From the NCBI RefSeq assembly GCF_032854445.1, contig NC_088302.1, positions 6,879,338 through 6,943,337 of the forward strand: a stretch of DNA of 64,000 nucleotides. The letters run 5' to 3'. Below are positions 21,240 through 32,035 of the stretch, piece after piece. Origin of the DNA: Liolophura sinensis (Eukaryota; Mollusca; Polyplacophora; Chitonida; Chitonidae). A program made the translations under genes and the position numbers. Each line of letters starts with the position of its first letter. Positions within the stretch are counted from its first letter, which is position 1. A model generated the notes under the pieces. That model saw nothing but the letters and a program-made list of their open reading frames with translations. It did no database searches and was not told the DNA's origin.

Positions 21240-22095
21240 AAATGCTTTTAAGCTGGATAGTATATAAAGGAAAAGTATATTATTTAGGACAAGGACAAGG
21301 ACATCTGCTAAGAAAATTCGCCAGGGCCTGGAAAGTCTTACTTCGGTTCGCTTTAGGATTTAAAACAGATGCTAACGTAAAATGCCGAAGGCCAATGGAG
21401 CGTAAGTCCCGGTAAAGAACACGGCGAGCGTTAGAGTGCCGGGTACAAGTAAATAAGAGATGAGCGATATCATCGTTAATTGGGCATACGTCACATAACC
21501 CAGATGGGTGCAGATTCATTCTGAATAAATAGGTATTTGTAGGTACATGTCCAGAAATAAGGCGGAAAACTAGCGTTTCATCTCGTCGGGAACGTAATGA
21601 TATTGGCGAATTTAACAAGACAGAACGATTATACTGGTGAAAAAACCTCCCCTTATTAGCTTCATCCCACTGCCGCTGCCAAATATCCACAAACTTAGGT
21701 GCGACATGACTCATGATTTCATTAATGTTTAAGGGCACGTGTATGGATATATCTAAAAAGGATGACGCTCTCTTCGCCAGGGAGTCTGCCATTTCGTTTC
21801 CCACAATACCGACATGAGCTGGTACCCAGTCAAAACTCACAGAGACGCCCTGGTAACGAAGAGCGGTGCATAAATGCAGTATTTCAAACACAAGTGATGA
21901 AGAATTATACCAGACATAATTTGACATGGCCTGCAAGGAAGATAAAGAATCGGTAAGTATAACAGCCCTGGAAGGTTTTAGGTCGAGGAGAAACTGAAGA
22001 GCACAGATGATAGCTGTAAGTTCTGCTGTAAATACTGAGATAAAATTGGATAATCTAAAGGATTTGGAATATTTTATATATATATGTTATAAGCA
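21240..22095 (-). pseudogene. RNase H and C-terminal zinc motif of a third LINE family
   Basis: Minus strand, one long open frame (21280-21936, extended upstream to about 22090). RNase H: VFTAELTAIICALQFLLD (the glutamate motif), VILTDSLSSLQAM (the aspartate motif) and DWVPAHVGIVGNEMADSLAK (the terminal H...D motif), so residues of all four catalytic positions can be pointed to except the first. Then a cysteine/histidine segment (CDVCPINDDIAHLLFTC) that closes many I-type and jockey-type ORF2 proteins. The frame ends at a stop at about 21280 and a short GC-rich 3' end with a G run follows. The RT part is missing. This is the best preserved coding fragment of the window and differs clearly from the main LINE family. 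Confidence 0.85.
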
Positions 22096-22105
22096 TAACA
22101 GGCCC

Positions 22106-23040
22106 TGTTATATATGTACAGTGCGGACCTGGCCGAAAGCACCTTGTTCAATGCTCTGTTTATTTAACTGGATGTTCATTGGCTGTTAATTCTGTGTCTA
22201 AGAATAGTTGAATCCACCTGGCACGTATATAAGCCGTGTTTTCTGTGCAGAGTGGAGGGATTTTTGCTGCATCCACTGGGAGCCAGGAGAGTGTGAGACG
22301 CTCTCGTATCGAGTCCATTATTTTGATATGAGCTGGTGATGCCAGTTTCATTTGGGAGGACAGATTTTTTATGCCGGCACCGTTTGTGTACCACAGTAGT
22401 ACTGATGTCTGGTTTATGTGAATTTCTGCGGAAGTCACGTTTATTGGTGTTCGGATCTTTATTATGATTATACAGTGTGGACTGTGTAATTTGTTTAACA
22501 CGCTGACCTCACCTGACCGACAAGGTCGTCAAGGACTCTAAACTGAAGTTTTCAGTTTTGCAAAGGACGTTCGTTCTGCCACAAGGTGACATTACTCTAC
22601 GTCTCTGAACGGCTCGTTTGTGAGCTTCTGCGGGAGCTGTGACTGATCTGAAGTGGATTATACCTCCATGCCTGTATTTACCCTGTGTTGTGCTCTGCGG
22701 GTGTGACGTCATTCAAAGGCTTGACTGTTCCAGTTCTGTGTAACCTGTGTACTGTGTTCGTGTTCGCTAACCTGGCGAAGTACCTGTCTAGGACAATTTG
22801 TGACTTGTGTGAATTGTGTGTTTATCCCATGGTCTTTACGTTGGATTTCCTGGAATACATTCCTTGGGATGCAAAGGTGAACTGGAAACTTGTAAAGACC
22901 GGTAATACTGATGTGTATGTTGTTGTTGTTGTTGAACTGTCTGTAAAACTGTACGTCTCATTTTATATATAAAGCATTGTTTACATTGTAATATTGAGTC
23001 ACTGAGTCTGTTTTCTGTTGCCGTTTTCAATACCGTAACA
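22106..23040 (+). other. possible LTR-like block, weakly supported
   Basis: The block starts TGTTATATATG and ends CCGTAACA, giving TGTTA/TAACA ends. It has a TATA-like GTATATAAG near 22225 and a TATATAAAGC poly(A)-like signal near 22968. A (GTT)n run lies near 22917. Length (935 bases) would suit a solo LTR, but the five bases on either side differ (GGCCC against ACTAG), so there is no target duplication. Two minus- and plus-strand frames of about 100 codons inside have no domain. Confidence 0.25.
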
Positions 23041-25300
23041 ACTAGCATAGGTTTGATCGTGTCAATTTATCAGAAGACGATGACACAAAGTTATGACACG
23101 ATGTTACGAAGAGGTAGCATGAGGCTATGAAGTGATGACAAGCTACGAAGCCAAGGTTGTTGTACAGTCCCTTCACATCAATGACACCGTATCACCGTGC
23201 CAGCGCTTTGCAACATTGTGCTATGACTTCGCAACATCGTGCCGCGTGAACGACACTGGAAAGTGCAATTATTGGCCTACTCATGAACAAAACTCTCTGA
23301 AAAGTTATGCCCCTGACTTCACTCTTTCTCCTTTCCAAAAAAAATGATTGTGTTTGATAGTTTTAATTTTCAAAATAAAGACAAAATGTTGCTGTAAAAG
23401 CAACAGATGAACTGATTTTACATAATACACGAGCAGTACTGCTCCTCAAAACGAAAGCTTTGTTTTGACTTAATACATTATGCTGATTGACATGCACTTG
23501 TCGTATTCCCAACATGTATGGCGATTGTAAGATGTTGGCAATTGGCAACGTGCGCTGAGTAATTCATGAGTTGGTGATACAGGAGTAGGGCGTTCACATC
23601 ACTTATTTACTGAAGACGAAAACTGTCAACTTCGCAGTTAAATGTTGTTGTTCAAATTGCATTATAAGAGTTAACAGTCGACCCCATTCAGTCAAAGATA
23701 GACACTAGACACTCCCTCAACCACAAAAGTTACAGCCGTTTTGGTAGATTGCCCCCCCCCCCCCCTCCCCCCGCTTACCGCTTAGTCTTCCAAGCACTCT
23801 GTGTCACGATGTGGTTGTAGCTGACCGCTTCTATGGCTATTAATTCTGAAAAATTTGTTTCTTATACCCGAATTTTTGGGCGCATCACGTTTCAATCATT
23901 TGAGCATTGGACGCAAGTATTTATCAGCTGTCTGTAGTGGGCTTTCTCTTCTGTCTGTCTCTATTATGTTGACCTGCAAATTAAACACCGTCTGAATCGC
24001 ACATTATGACGCTTAAAGTAACGATTATAAACCCATCAAACGCCACACATTTTAAAGATTCAAGTCACAATGGATGAAAACGCTTTCTCGCCAACAGCAA
24101 TGATTCAACAGATAACCGACGGGTAGTGGTAGGCGCTTCATCTTATCATAGAAAAAGCCCTATATCCATTAGCGGTTCGCCCCTACTGAGCGTAGATAAA
24201 CTGACAACATGTGACATATATTACAACATATAAGGTTTCCGGAGAGACCATAGTAAAGAGCCTAGCTGAAATACTATAGTACATGACTTAAATTGTGTGG
24301 TAGAGAAGTAGAAAATATAGTGCAGAGGAAACCAGGAGGTGCATAGTTGAGTAGAGCCTGTCAAAATGCTACATGTTGGAGGAAGTTGAGTGGGTGAGAA
24401 CGCCACAATTCCATGACGGAAAGGACTTTTAGAGTATGTCGAACAACACGTCATAAATAAGTTATGGCATAGACGCAACTTACACATGATCTATGGTGTA
24501 AAAGCTGGAGAGGCAGGGACAGAGCATGATATGATGTGTGTGTATGGCATACCAGGAAACCCCAATATCAACACCCACATAAATAAAAACTGTACGTCAT
24601 ATGTATTAAATGTATTGTAGACCATGTAGCCGTTCGTCATGTGGGCCTACATATCTAATACGGGGGGAGGTTGGTCGGATAACTTTTGCTATGTATTATT
24701 CATGCGTGAGACACCGGCACGTTTCGGAGAGTACAGCATTCGCCCGGAGCGGGAAAGGGCGGATCACTGTAACCGTTCGGCATTTTTTACTACATGTAAT
24801 ATATACTCAGGATGGATCCCATATGTTGTACATGTGAGGAAGTCCGGTACCACATGTATAGATATACAGTGATCGGGAAAACCTGACAGGTACAGGTGTT
24901 TGAAGGGAAACTGGCACTTTTGTTATTACTTTAAAAACTGTAATTGTTTTCATGACTTCTGGTGGCATCTATACTTCATCCCACATGCAATGTGTGAATT
25001 TACTATGGTATGCCTTCTCCAACGAATTATATGTTAACTTGCACTGCACAATGTGATACTCACGACGGCATGGGGATTCTTCAATTTTACGAGCCTGTAC
25101 ACAGGTGGGGCAAAGTATGGAGTGGAAAAACATGTCCTATCACAACACTCTAGTTTCGTTATTCATGGTTGTGGAAATCATCACAATATAACCTTCAGTT
25201 TAAACGCACCAGCTCAGCCTACACCAGGTTTTACGCCAGTCTGTCCTAAAGACATTTTCCAAAATATGGGTTAAATGCTGTGGACTATACATGAACGGAC
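23041..25300. other. anonymous DNA with a poly-C tract
   Basis: No gene or repeat family recognised. A C-rich run lies at 23752-23772. Short frames (for example 24610-24837) lack domains. Confidence 0.5.
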
Positions 25301-25301
25301 C

Positions 25302-25378
25302 ATAATGGTGGCCGCCGTGGTAGAAGTGAACTATTCTTGAGTACGCCGTAAAATATCAAATAAATAAATAAATAAATA
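25302..25378 (+). mobile_element. MetaSINE 3' end fragment
   Basis: Only the last part of the SINE is present: ATAATGGTGGCCGCCGTGGT, AAGTGAACTATTCTTGAGTA, CGCCGTAAAATATC and an AAATAAATAAAT tail. The head and B box are missing. Confidence 0.85.
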
Positions 25379-25850
25379 TACATACATGCATGGACAACAT
25401 TATTATGATTAATGTCCTACACGCTTTCTCATTTGTGAGCCAACTATGTGATAATTGTATTTCCTGGAAATAACGAAAACGCTTGTCTCCTTGTGAGAAA
25501 GTATTCACTTCTTATGCTATGTAATTCCCCTGAAATGACATAGGCTGTGAGCCTACACTCATCGTATTACTCCTGTTTACAACCGCATTATCTAATACTT
25601 GAATATAAAGTGACGGCGGTAATGGACTTAATCCCACTAAATATGGGGATTTTATGGAAATTTGCTTCTTTTCAGGATCTAGAAGCATTGATTGTTGAAA
25701 CATTTTTGAGCTGGCACTGAGTTAAACCGTTTTCTGTAAATGCGTTTTACGGTATCGCCGTGTCGAGTTAGACTAGTGTAACGGAAATAGAACAAGTCTA
25801 TTTCATAACCTGCCTTCAGGCGATCCAAATTGTCGAATGCTGCATGAAAT
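25379..25850. other. anonymous DNA
   Basis: Nothing recognised between two SINE fragments. Confidence 0.5.
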
Positions 25851-25852
25851 AA

Positions 25853-25985
25853 TTATTTATTTGTTTGATTGGAGTTTTATTCTGTATTCAAGAATACTTA
25901 GCTTTCGCGGAGGAAAGCTACGACCAACCGCATGTTGTTAGCAGGCTAGAGAGGAGGCCATCATGAGCTGCATGAATTAGCTCAT
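25853..25985 (-). mobile_element. decayed MetaSINE fragment
   Basis: TTATTTATTTGTTTGATTGG and GTATTCAAGAATACTTA match the 3' part of the SINE on the minus strand. An internal deletion then joins it to a GAGAGGAGGCCATCATGAGC stretch from the B-box side. Old and internally deleted. Confidence 0.75.
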
Positions 25986-26659
25986 GTTCTATTTTCATTT
26001 GATAAGCCAACTCGACAATCGTACTGCATGAACGCGACATTATAATATGCCTATATTTTCATATGACCGGAATCAATACATTATTTAGCAATATGTTTAC
26101 AGAATTGCATTGATATAATTTGCTTTCTTTTTCAACGAAAGTGTTAACATCAGGAGGAATGAAATTATTTAATTTGATTTGTGTGGAATATTAAAATACA
26201 GTTAACTCCGATAGAAGCTGGAATACTGAAGACTAGTTGTTTTGTTAGATCTCTTGAATAACACGTCACTTCAGCCATTCAAACGAGGTCAGAGTCGTCT
26301 ATGAACTCAAAGATGTACAGTACATATCCCCGATATAAAGAGGTCGAGTCAATCACCCCAAAAGTTGAGTAGACATATGTTATAGCGATTGCAATAATAC
26401 ACTGTGTGAGATTAGGCATTTCTCCGTTATAGGTTAACTTCGGGAACTGCATGTGACGAGAATCTTTGAAAGTCGCCTCAACCAATGAAACACTGCTGCA
26501 CGTAAGCTATCGTCGGAAGGCTTTCCCCAGACTGTAGCAGTTATGTCCCGGACTAAACTCCCCATCACATTACGATTTTCTGTACAATTGCTAACTAGTA
26601 CACAAACACGATCTGTCAGATTTCGACCTTATTGTGTCGCCTATCAAATGTCTAATTGT

Positions 26660-26915
26660 CTGCATTATATTGGTATTTTACGCGGTACTCAGGAATTTTC
26701 CACTTAAACGTCAAGGGCAGCCCGCATTATGATGGAAGGAAACCGGAGAGAGCCCGCCTGAATCCCACGACTATCCACAGGTTGCTCACAAACTTTTCCA
26801 CGTACGACCGTAGAGGAAGCCAGGATAAGTTGGACGAACTCACAGCAATCGCATTGTTGAGAGACTGCTGTGTAATTGCACAAGCACGCTAACTACCAGG
26901 TTACCAGGCAATGTG
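26660..26915 (-). mobile_element. diverged MetaSINE copy
   Basis: The SINE pattern is recognisable over its whole length (TTTTACGCGGTACTCAGGAA, then the GGAAACCGG and CCCACGACTATCCACAGGTT segments, then the tRNA-like head side), but substitutions are many and the A-box end is blurred (CACGCTAACTACCAGGTTAC). No target-site duplication was seen. This is an older insertion. Confidence 0.85.
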
Positions 26916-27846
26916 CACTGTAGTTTCTGATCCTCCGCTCATGGTTCTCCCAACCACATGGCTTCCCTCAATGTTCTGAATCTCCGTCTGTTTGAGTACT
27001 GCTACATGTAACTCATACAGCTAGGATTTAGGTGGTCTGGGAATTTCTACTTTCCTTCCTGCTAATTAAGTGGTCTTGGCAGGTGACGGACATGTCGCGC
27101 CCAATTCATCAGGCTTATTCAACTCGTCAACTTGTCATTACGATTTCCTTACGTTTCTCAGATTTTATTGACAAGCGTGGAACAATGAAGTAATCGTTTC
27201 CCTGTTAAATTTGAAGTATGTCTTTTCAAAGTTCCTAGATAGACTGCCAATAGGGAAATTTGAGCATCCAGATTTGGATCCTTGAGGGATTATTCTGTGA
27301 GATTAATTTGATACAGCCTCAGATGTGTAAAGTAGGAATCTCATTATAAACTTCATAGAAATACTTTTTTCAGTCTTAGACACAAAATTAAACCATGGTA
27401 TTAACGCAATTTTCAAAGTGCCATATTCCAGATTATTACAGAATGCAGTGACAACACTCCTAATGTCCTTGCACTAAAGCGACCCTGTAAATCTTTTGTT
27501 CCAGACTTGATCTTATTAACTCCTATGTCAAAGGTGTGTAGCATGGTGATTATGTTAAAGAATATATAGATTATTATCAATGCAAAACATCCGAAAGTGG
27601 ATTAACTGTCTGTCTTTGGAAAATGTGAAGTATAAAATGTGTCTTCATCTCTGAGATGTTAGCTTTTTTTATTTCTCATATCCAAAACCATCCTATTTCC
27701 CGATTGAGGTTCGTAATATTTGGGATGTGGATAACAACAGGCACCGGTCTTGGGTATTGGTTTGTGAATGACGTCTGTTAAGCGGAAACTAAGTTTCGCT
27801 CGCGTGACGCGAGTTGTCCACAGACCTCTATCTTGAGTACATGAAC
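26916..27846. other. anonymous DNA left of the satellite
   Basis: No gene found. Just before the array, around 27798-27812, is a perfect 6-bp stem, CTCGCG-TGA-CGCGAG. Confidence 0.5.
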
Positions 27847-28741
27847 CTTGGACAGATTTACCTACTCACACTATACATATTACCAAGGTATCAATCCTAG
27901 CATTGGCCAACTTGGACAGGTTTACCTACTCACACTGTACATATTACCAAGGTATCAATCCTAGCATTGGCCAACTTGGACAGATTTACCTACTCACACT
28001 GTACATATTACCAAGGTATCAATCCTAGCATTGGCCAACTTGGACAGATTTACCTACTCACACTGTACATATTACCAAGGTATCAATCCTAGCATTGGCC
28101 AACTTGGACAGGTTTACCTACTCACACTGTACATATTACCAAGGTATCAATCCTAGCATTGGCCAACTTGGACAGATTTACCTACTCACACTGTACATAT
28201 TACCAAGGTATCAATCCTAGCATTGGCCAACTTGGACAGATTTACCTATTCACACTGTACATATTACCAAGGTATCAATCCTAGCATTGGCCAACTTGGA
28301 CAGGTTTACCTACTCACACTGTACATATTATCAAGGTATCAATCCTAGCATTGGCCAACTTGGACAGATTTACCTACTCACACTGTACATATTACCAAGG
28401 TATCAATCCTAGCATTGGCCAACTTGGACAGATTTACCTACTCACACTGTACATATTACCAAGGTATCAATCCTAGCATTGGCCAACTTGGACAGATTTA
28501 CCTACTCACACTGTACATATTACCAAGGTATCAATCTTAGCATTGGCCAACTTGGACAGATTTACCTAGTCACACTGTACATATTACCAAGGTATCAATC
28601 CTAGCATTGGCCAACTTGGACAGATTTACCTACTCACACTGTACATATTACCAAGGTATCAATCCTAGCATTGGCCAACTTGGACAATTTACCTATTCAC
28701 ACTGTACATATTACCAAGGTATCAATCCTAGCATTGGCCAA
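27847..28741. repeat. 64-bp satellite array, 14 units
   Basis: Thirteen units of exactly 64 bases and a last one of 63 bases, all direct, with few differences (nearly all single-base). Each unit begins CTTGGACAG and ends in the 8-bp palindrome TTGGCCAA. A G instead of A at unit position 10 marks units 2, 5 and 8. There is no open reading frame through the array because 64 is not a multiple of three. The high similarity points to recent expansion or active homogenisation. The unit was not seen elsewhere in the window. Confidence 0.97.
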
Positions 28742-30040
28742 CTCAGAAGAAGAATATAACATTATTTCCACCGGACGCTTTTGTGTGTGCTCTTATTTCT
28801 GGTCTTCTTCATCCACAATAGGCGTAAACATGCTATTTCTCAAGTTACATGTTCCGTTTTGAGTGATGAAGTAGTCCTGGGAAAATGTGGTCCATTGCGG
28901 TCATAATACGGCGTTATTGTGTAAGTAACACAGGGTCAGGGCCTGTGTTACATGTATTACTTACACACTCGCCCCGTGCAGTTTTGATTAAATGTTAAAA
29001 CACGCTTGGAGTCTGGTTGTTTGATTTGTGTCAGTAACTTTGCTGACTGCATGATTTAGAATACAGCGACAATGCTTTTATTGTTGGCGTAGCTATACTG
29101 CTACATTTGCATGTATTTAACTGGAACAGATTATGCCCAAGTCTTCATACACTTGAACAAAGGATGCTGAAACGGTGGAGAATCTATGCATCAAAACAGA
29201 CATTCGTATAAATACCTAAGTATCCTAGTGGTTAATCAAAGAACAGGCTTAAAATAAATGTTGTTAAATTAAAATATGTTGTACAGGGCGACGAGTCGCT
29301 TAAAGGCACCCGTGAAGAGCGATTATCCACAGGACTGAAATAAGTCTACGTTATGTTTGTTTCCTTCATCGAACACTAGAATACACAAACAACGCCTACA
29401 TATTTACAGACAAGATTCCGCCAACTTTGCACGGGCGCATGTGGCTGCTTAACCATCCGACATATTGCTCATAAATGTTGCCGTGCATGACTTGTCTGTT
29501 GTCCAGTGGAGACAAAAGTTCTCGTGCTTAGGCGAAAAAGATCTCTGGGAAACGTTGTCTTGAAACTATGTTATCTTTACCAGACACTAACCTGTACTTG
29601 CCTAAAGATGAATTGTATGGCCTATGCATGAGAAGTTACTAAATCTAGAAACATACTTGTCGATGCATCTTACAGTTTGTAACATACAGTACTTGGCGAT
29701 ATGGTTTTTATCTGCTCGGCTAATTAATTACGACACACATCACAAAAGTAGTATTATCTCCGAGTCTCCAACAATTTCAATAAATGACGGCCGTTTCGCG
29801 CAAGATAATTTGTTTAAAGACATCACGATCTTTTTATTATAAAGTATTGGTTATATATCTTGTTGCTCAAGGTTGGGTTTGTCAGAGATTTCCATCGAAT
29901 TCAATAGAGGACGAGATATTGATGCATCGGGTTTCCCATAAATAATCGTTGGCCTTTGGAAGGCTTGTCCCGAGGTTCTGACATTTCATATGTGTGACAT
30001 ACACCAGGGGAATTTATTTCATGCAGGTCAAATCTCAGAG
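28742..30040. other. anonymous DNA right of the satellite
   Basis: No gene or repeat family recognised apart from the imperfect palindrome listed separately. A 72-codon frame at 29624-29842 has no domain. Confidence 0.5.
28918..28968. repeat. imperfect palindrome
   Basis: GTGTAAGTAACACAGG on the left pairs with CCTGTGTTAC and ACTTACACAC on the right, interrupted by a short bulge (ATGTATT) and a loop of about seven bases. It could form a hairpin. It could also be the relic of a small inverted-repeat element. No function is claimed. Confidence 0.8.
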
Positions 30041-30044
30041 AACA

Positions 30045-30267
30045 GGATCCAGGTGACAGGGCGTGTTGGTCTGGCGAAATCCTCATGTCCAACGCACCAC
30101 TTTTGCCCTTATTTGAAAAGGGCAGGAGGTCGGATGGGCTCGGTCAGATCCATCGGCTTAGTCACATCTCTGCGTGGTCCCACAATTTCTTCATAGCACC
30201 ACTATTTAGAAAATTAATGTTATTTCTCAAATTTCGTTTGCAGGATTATGTTGCAGGTTCATGGGCC
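30045..30267 (+). mobile_element. LINE 5' leader fragment upstream of copy D
   Basis: The stretch CTCATGTCCAACGCACCACT through CGGATGGGCTCGGTCAGATC to ATTTCGTTTGCAGGATTATG matches the leader of the main LINE family (compare 8600-8790 and 30770-30970). It is joined directly to the 5' end of copy D at about 30268. So two leaders lie in tandem, the first one being incomplete and older. Confidence 0.75.
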
Positions 30268-30454
30268 CCCGTGGGGTTTCCGGTGTGATAAGAATAGGAC
30301 CTCAGCCCTCTAGGCAAGCTTGTCGTAAAAGTCGACTAACCTAGAGCTCTCCTGTGTGAGCCCGGTGAATATAATAGGCTCACATCTTCTCGGTTGTGTG
30401 AGAGGCAACCGGGGAGCGACCTGTTTGCCGTGCGTTGCGAACCGTAATCTACGA

Positions 30455-30716
30455 TTTGATTGATTGGTGTTTTTTTTACGCTGTACTCAAGAATATTTCA
30501 CTTATTCGACGGCGGCCAGCATTATGGTGGGAGGAAACCGGGCACAGCCCGGGGGAAACCACGACCATCCGCAGGTTGCTGGCAGACCTTCCCACGTACG
30601 GCCGGAGAGGAAGCCAGCATGAGCTGGACTTAAACCCACAGCGACCGCATTGGTGAGAGTCTCCTGGCTCATTACGCTGTGCTAGCGCGCTAACCCACTG
30701 AGCCACGGAGGCCCCG
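30455..30716 (-). mobile_element. MetaSINE inserted in the leader of LINE copy D
   Basis: A full-length SINE on the minus strand, with tRNA-like head, B box, central domain and a short T-rich tail. The host LINE sequence CGTAATCTACGA stands on both sides (30443-30454 and 30717-30728), a perfect 12-bp target-site duplication. Copy F carries the uninterrupted leader (CCCGTAATCTACGAGGACGG at 56689), which proves the insertion and orders the events: LINE first, SINE after. Confidence 0.97.
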
Positions 30717-31142
30717 CGTAATCTACGAGGACGGGATCCTGGTGGCTGAGGGCGGGCTGGTCTTGCGAGATCCTCACGCTCAACACGTCACTTTGGCCCT
30801 TACTTGGGGAGAGACGGGCGGTCGGATGGGCCCGGCCCGATCAATCGGCTTGGTCATGTCTTGCCCCTGCGTGGTCCCAGTTTCCTCTATATCAGCACAT
30901 CATTTAGAGAACTAATGTTATTTTTGAAATATCATTTGCGGGACTTCGCTTTGAGGCGGTGGCTCATGGGTCAATCGAGTAGATTGAATTTAACCTGTTG
31001 GTATAAATCAATCTGTTCGAGTATACCTCGTATGGAGTCCTTGATGTCTTTCCTGCTGGGTATTCCCAGGTTCAGGCATCGCCCTTGTTGGCACTCCGCG
31101 GTGGGTGGGGAGCATATGGGGTGAAATTTATAAATATATGCC

Positions 31143-32035
31143 ATGTCTACTTTAAAACTTCCTTTAAATGCTTCAAATACATGTAACCGATCTTCCTCTC
31201 AGCCGACTTTGTCTTCAAATGCTGATAAAAAGAGGAAGTTATCAGACTCACTTGATAATGAACAGAACAGTTGGCCGGCTTTCAATTGTTCTCTCAACAA
31301 AGAGTGAACAAAAGCCGGCTTCAAAAATTCACCCGTTTCTCTTGCAAAGGGCTCTCCAGGGCGCAGCTGGAACTCTTAGAAACGTTAAAAAACTTAGATC
31401 CCGAGATATTTTCATTGAATGTTTCCGGCAACCACAGTCAAAAAATTGACTTAACTTAAATAAAATATCTGATATATCTTTTGTCACGTCCCCTCACCAT
31501 TCCCTGAACAGCTGTCAGGGAATCATTCGTGACAGGGATGGCGATATAACTAATCTAATTGAGGAAGAAATCTGCCAAGAACTACATTCACAGGGTGTTA
31601 TCAGAGTAAAACGCTTCATTACGGAGAAATCTGGTAACCTCCCTAAAATTAATACATACCTGCTGACCTTTAACACTACCGCTCTTCCGTCGCATATCTA
31701 CATTGGCCCGTATAGGGTTAATGTGAATTTATATATCCCTATTCCTACACGTTGTTTTAATTGCCAAAAATTTGGTCTTGGCAAGGGCCAATGTCAGAAT
31801 AAACTGATTTGTTTTAGATGCGGCAGTGACGGTTATGATGGTTTCGACTGCAGTAACACAGTTAAGTGTTGCAACTGCAGTGGAGATCACATGGCCTCCT
31901 CAAGGGACTGTCCGCTTTTCGTTAAGGAAAAACAAATTATCAACCTGAAAATTAAAAAGAACATATCATGTCAAGCGAGTAGCAACTGTTGCTACCCAAG
32001 CCCTTGGACTCGCCTCCATAATGGCGATATATCAT
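31143..32035 (+). pseudogene. LINE ORF1 (gag-like, zinc knuckles), copy D
   Basis: The start ATGTCTACTTTAAAACTTCC lies in the same place as in C and F. The N-terminal domain (RSSSQPT, DKKRKLSDSLDN, then WPAF and HPFLLQRALQGAAG) is split by a frameshift near 31270-31300. Zinc knuckles at 31723-31920: CFNCQKFGLGKGQC, CFRCGSDGYDGFDC (with tyrosine where a zinc-binding histidine stands in copy F) and CCNCSGDHMASSRDC. Then an abrupt junction: about 31970-32030 jumps to the sequence before ORF2, so the basic C-terminal tail seen in F is lost. The product would be the RNA-binding particle protein. Confidence 0.82.

Noticed and set aside
22221-22235. host promoter (TATA-like GTATATAAG)
   Set aside because: No gene follows downstream. 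Such AT-rich motifs are common by chance here, so it is mentioned only as part of the doubtful LTR-like block.
22160-22501. 113-codon minus-strand gene
   Set aside because: No domain, no neighbours, and composition like other chance frames. It lies inside the doubtful LTR-like block.
22685-22972. small hydrophobic or cysteine-rich secreted protein
   Set aside because: Its hydrophobic look comes from T-rich codons and a (GTT)n run (poly-valine). There is no clear cleavage site or cysteine pattern.
22106-23040. firm call of a solo LTR
   Set aside because: Ends look right (TGTTA/TAACA), but there is no matching duplication on the two sides and no second copy in the window.
27847-28741. CRISPR array
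   Set aside because: The units are contiguous 64-mers without variable spacers, there are no cas genes, and all surroundings are animal-type repeats. It is a satellite.
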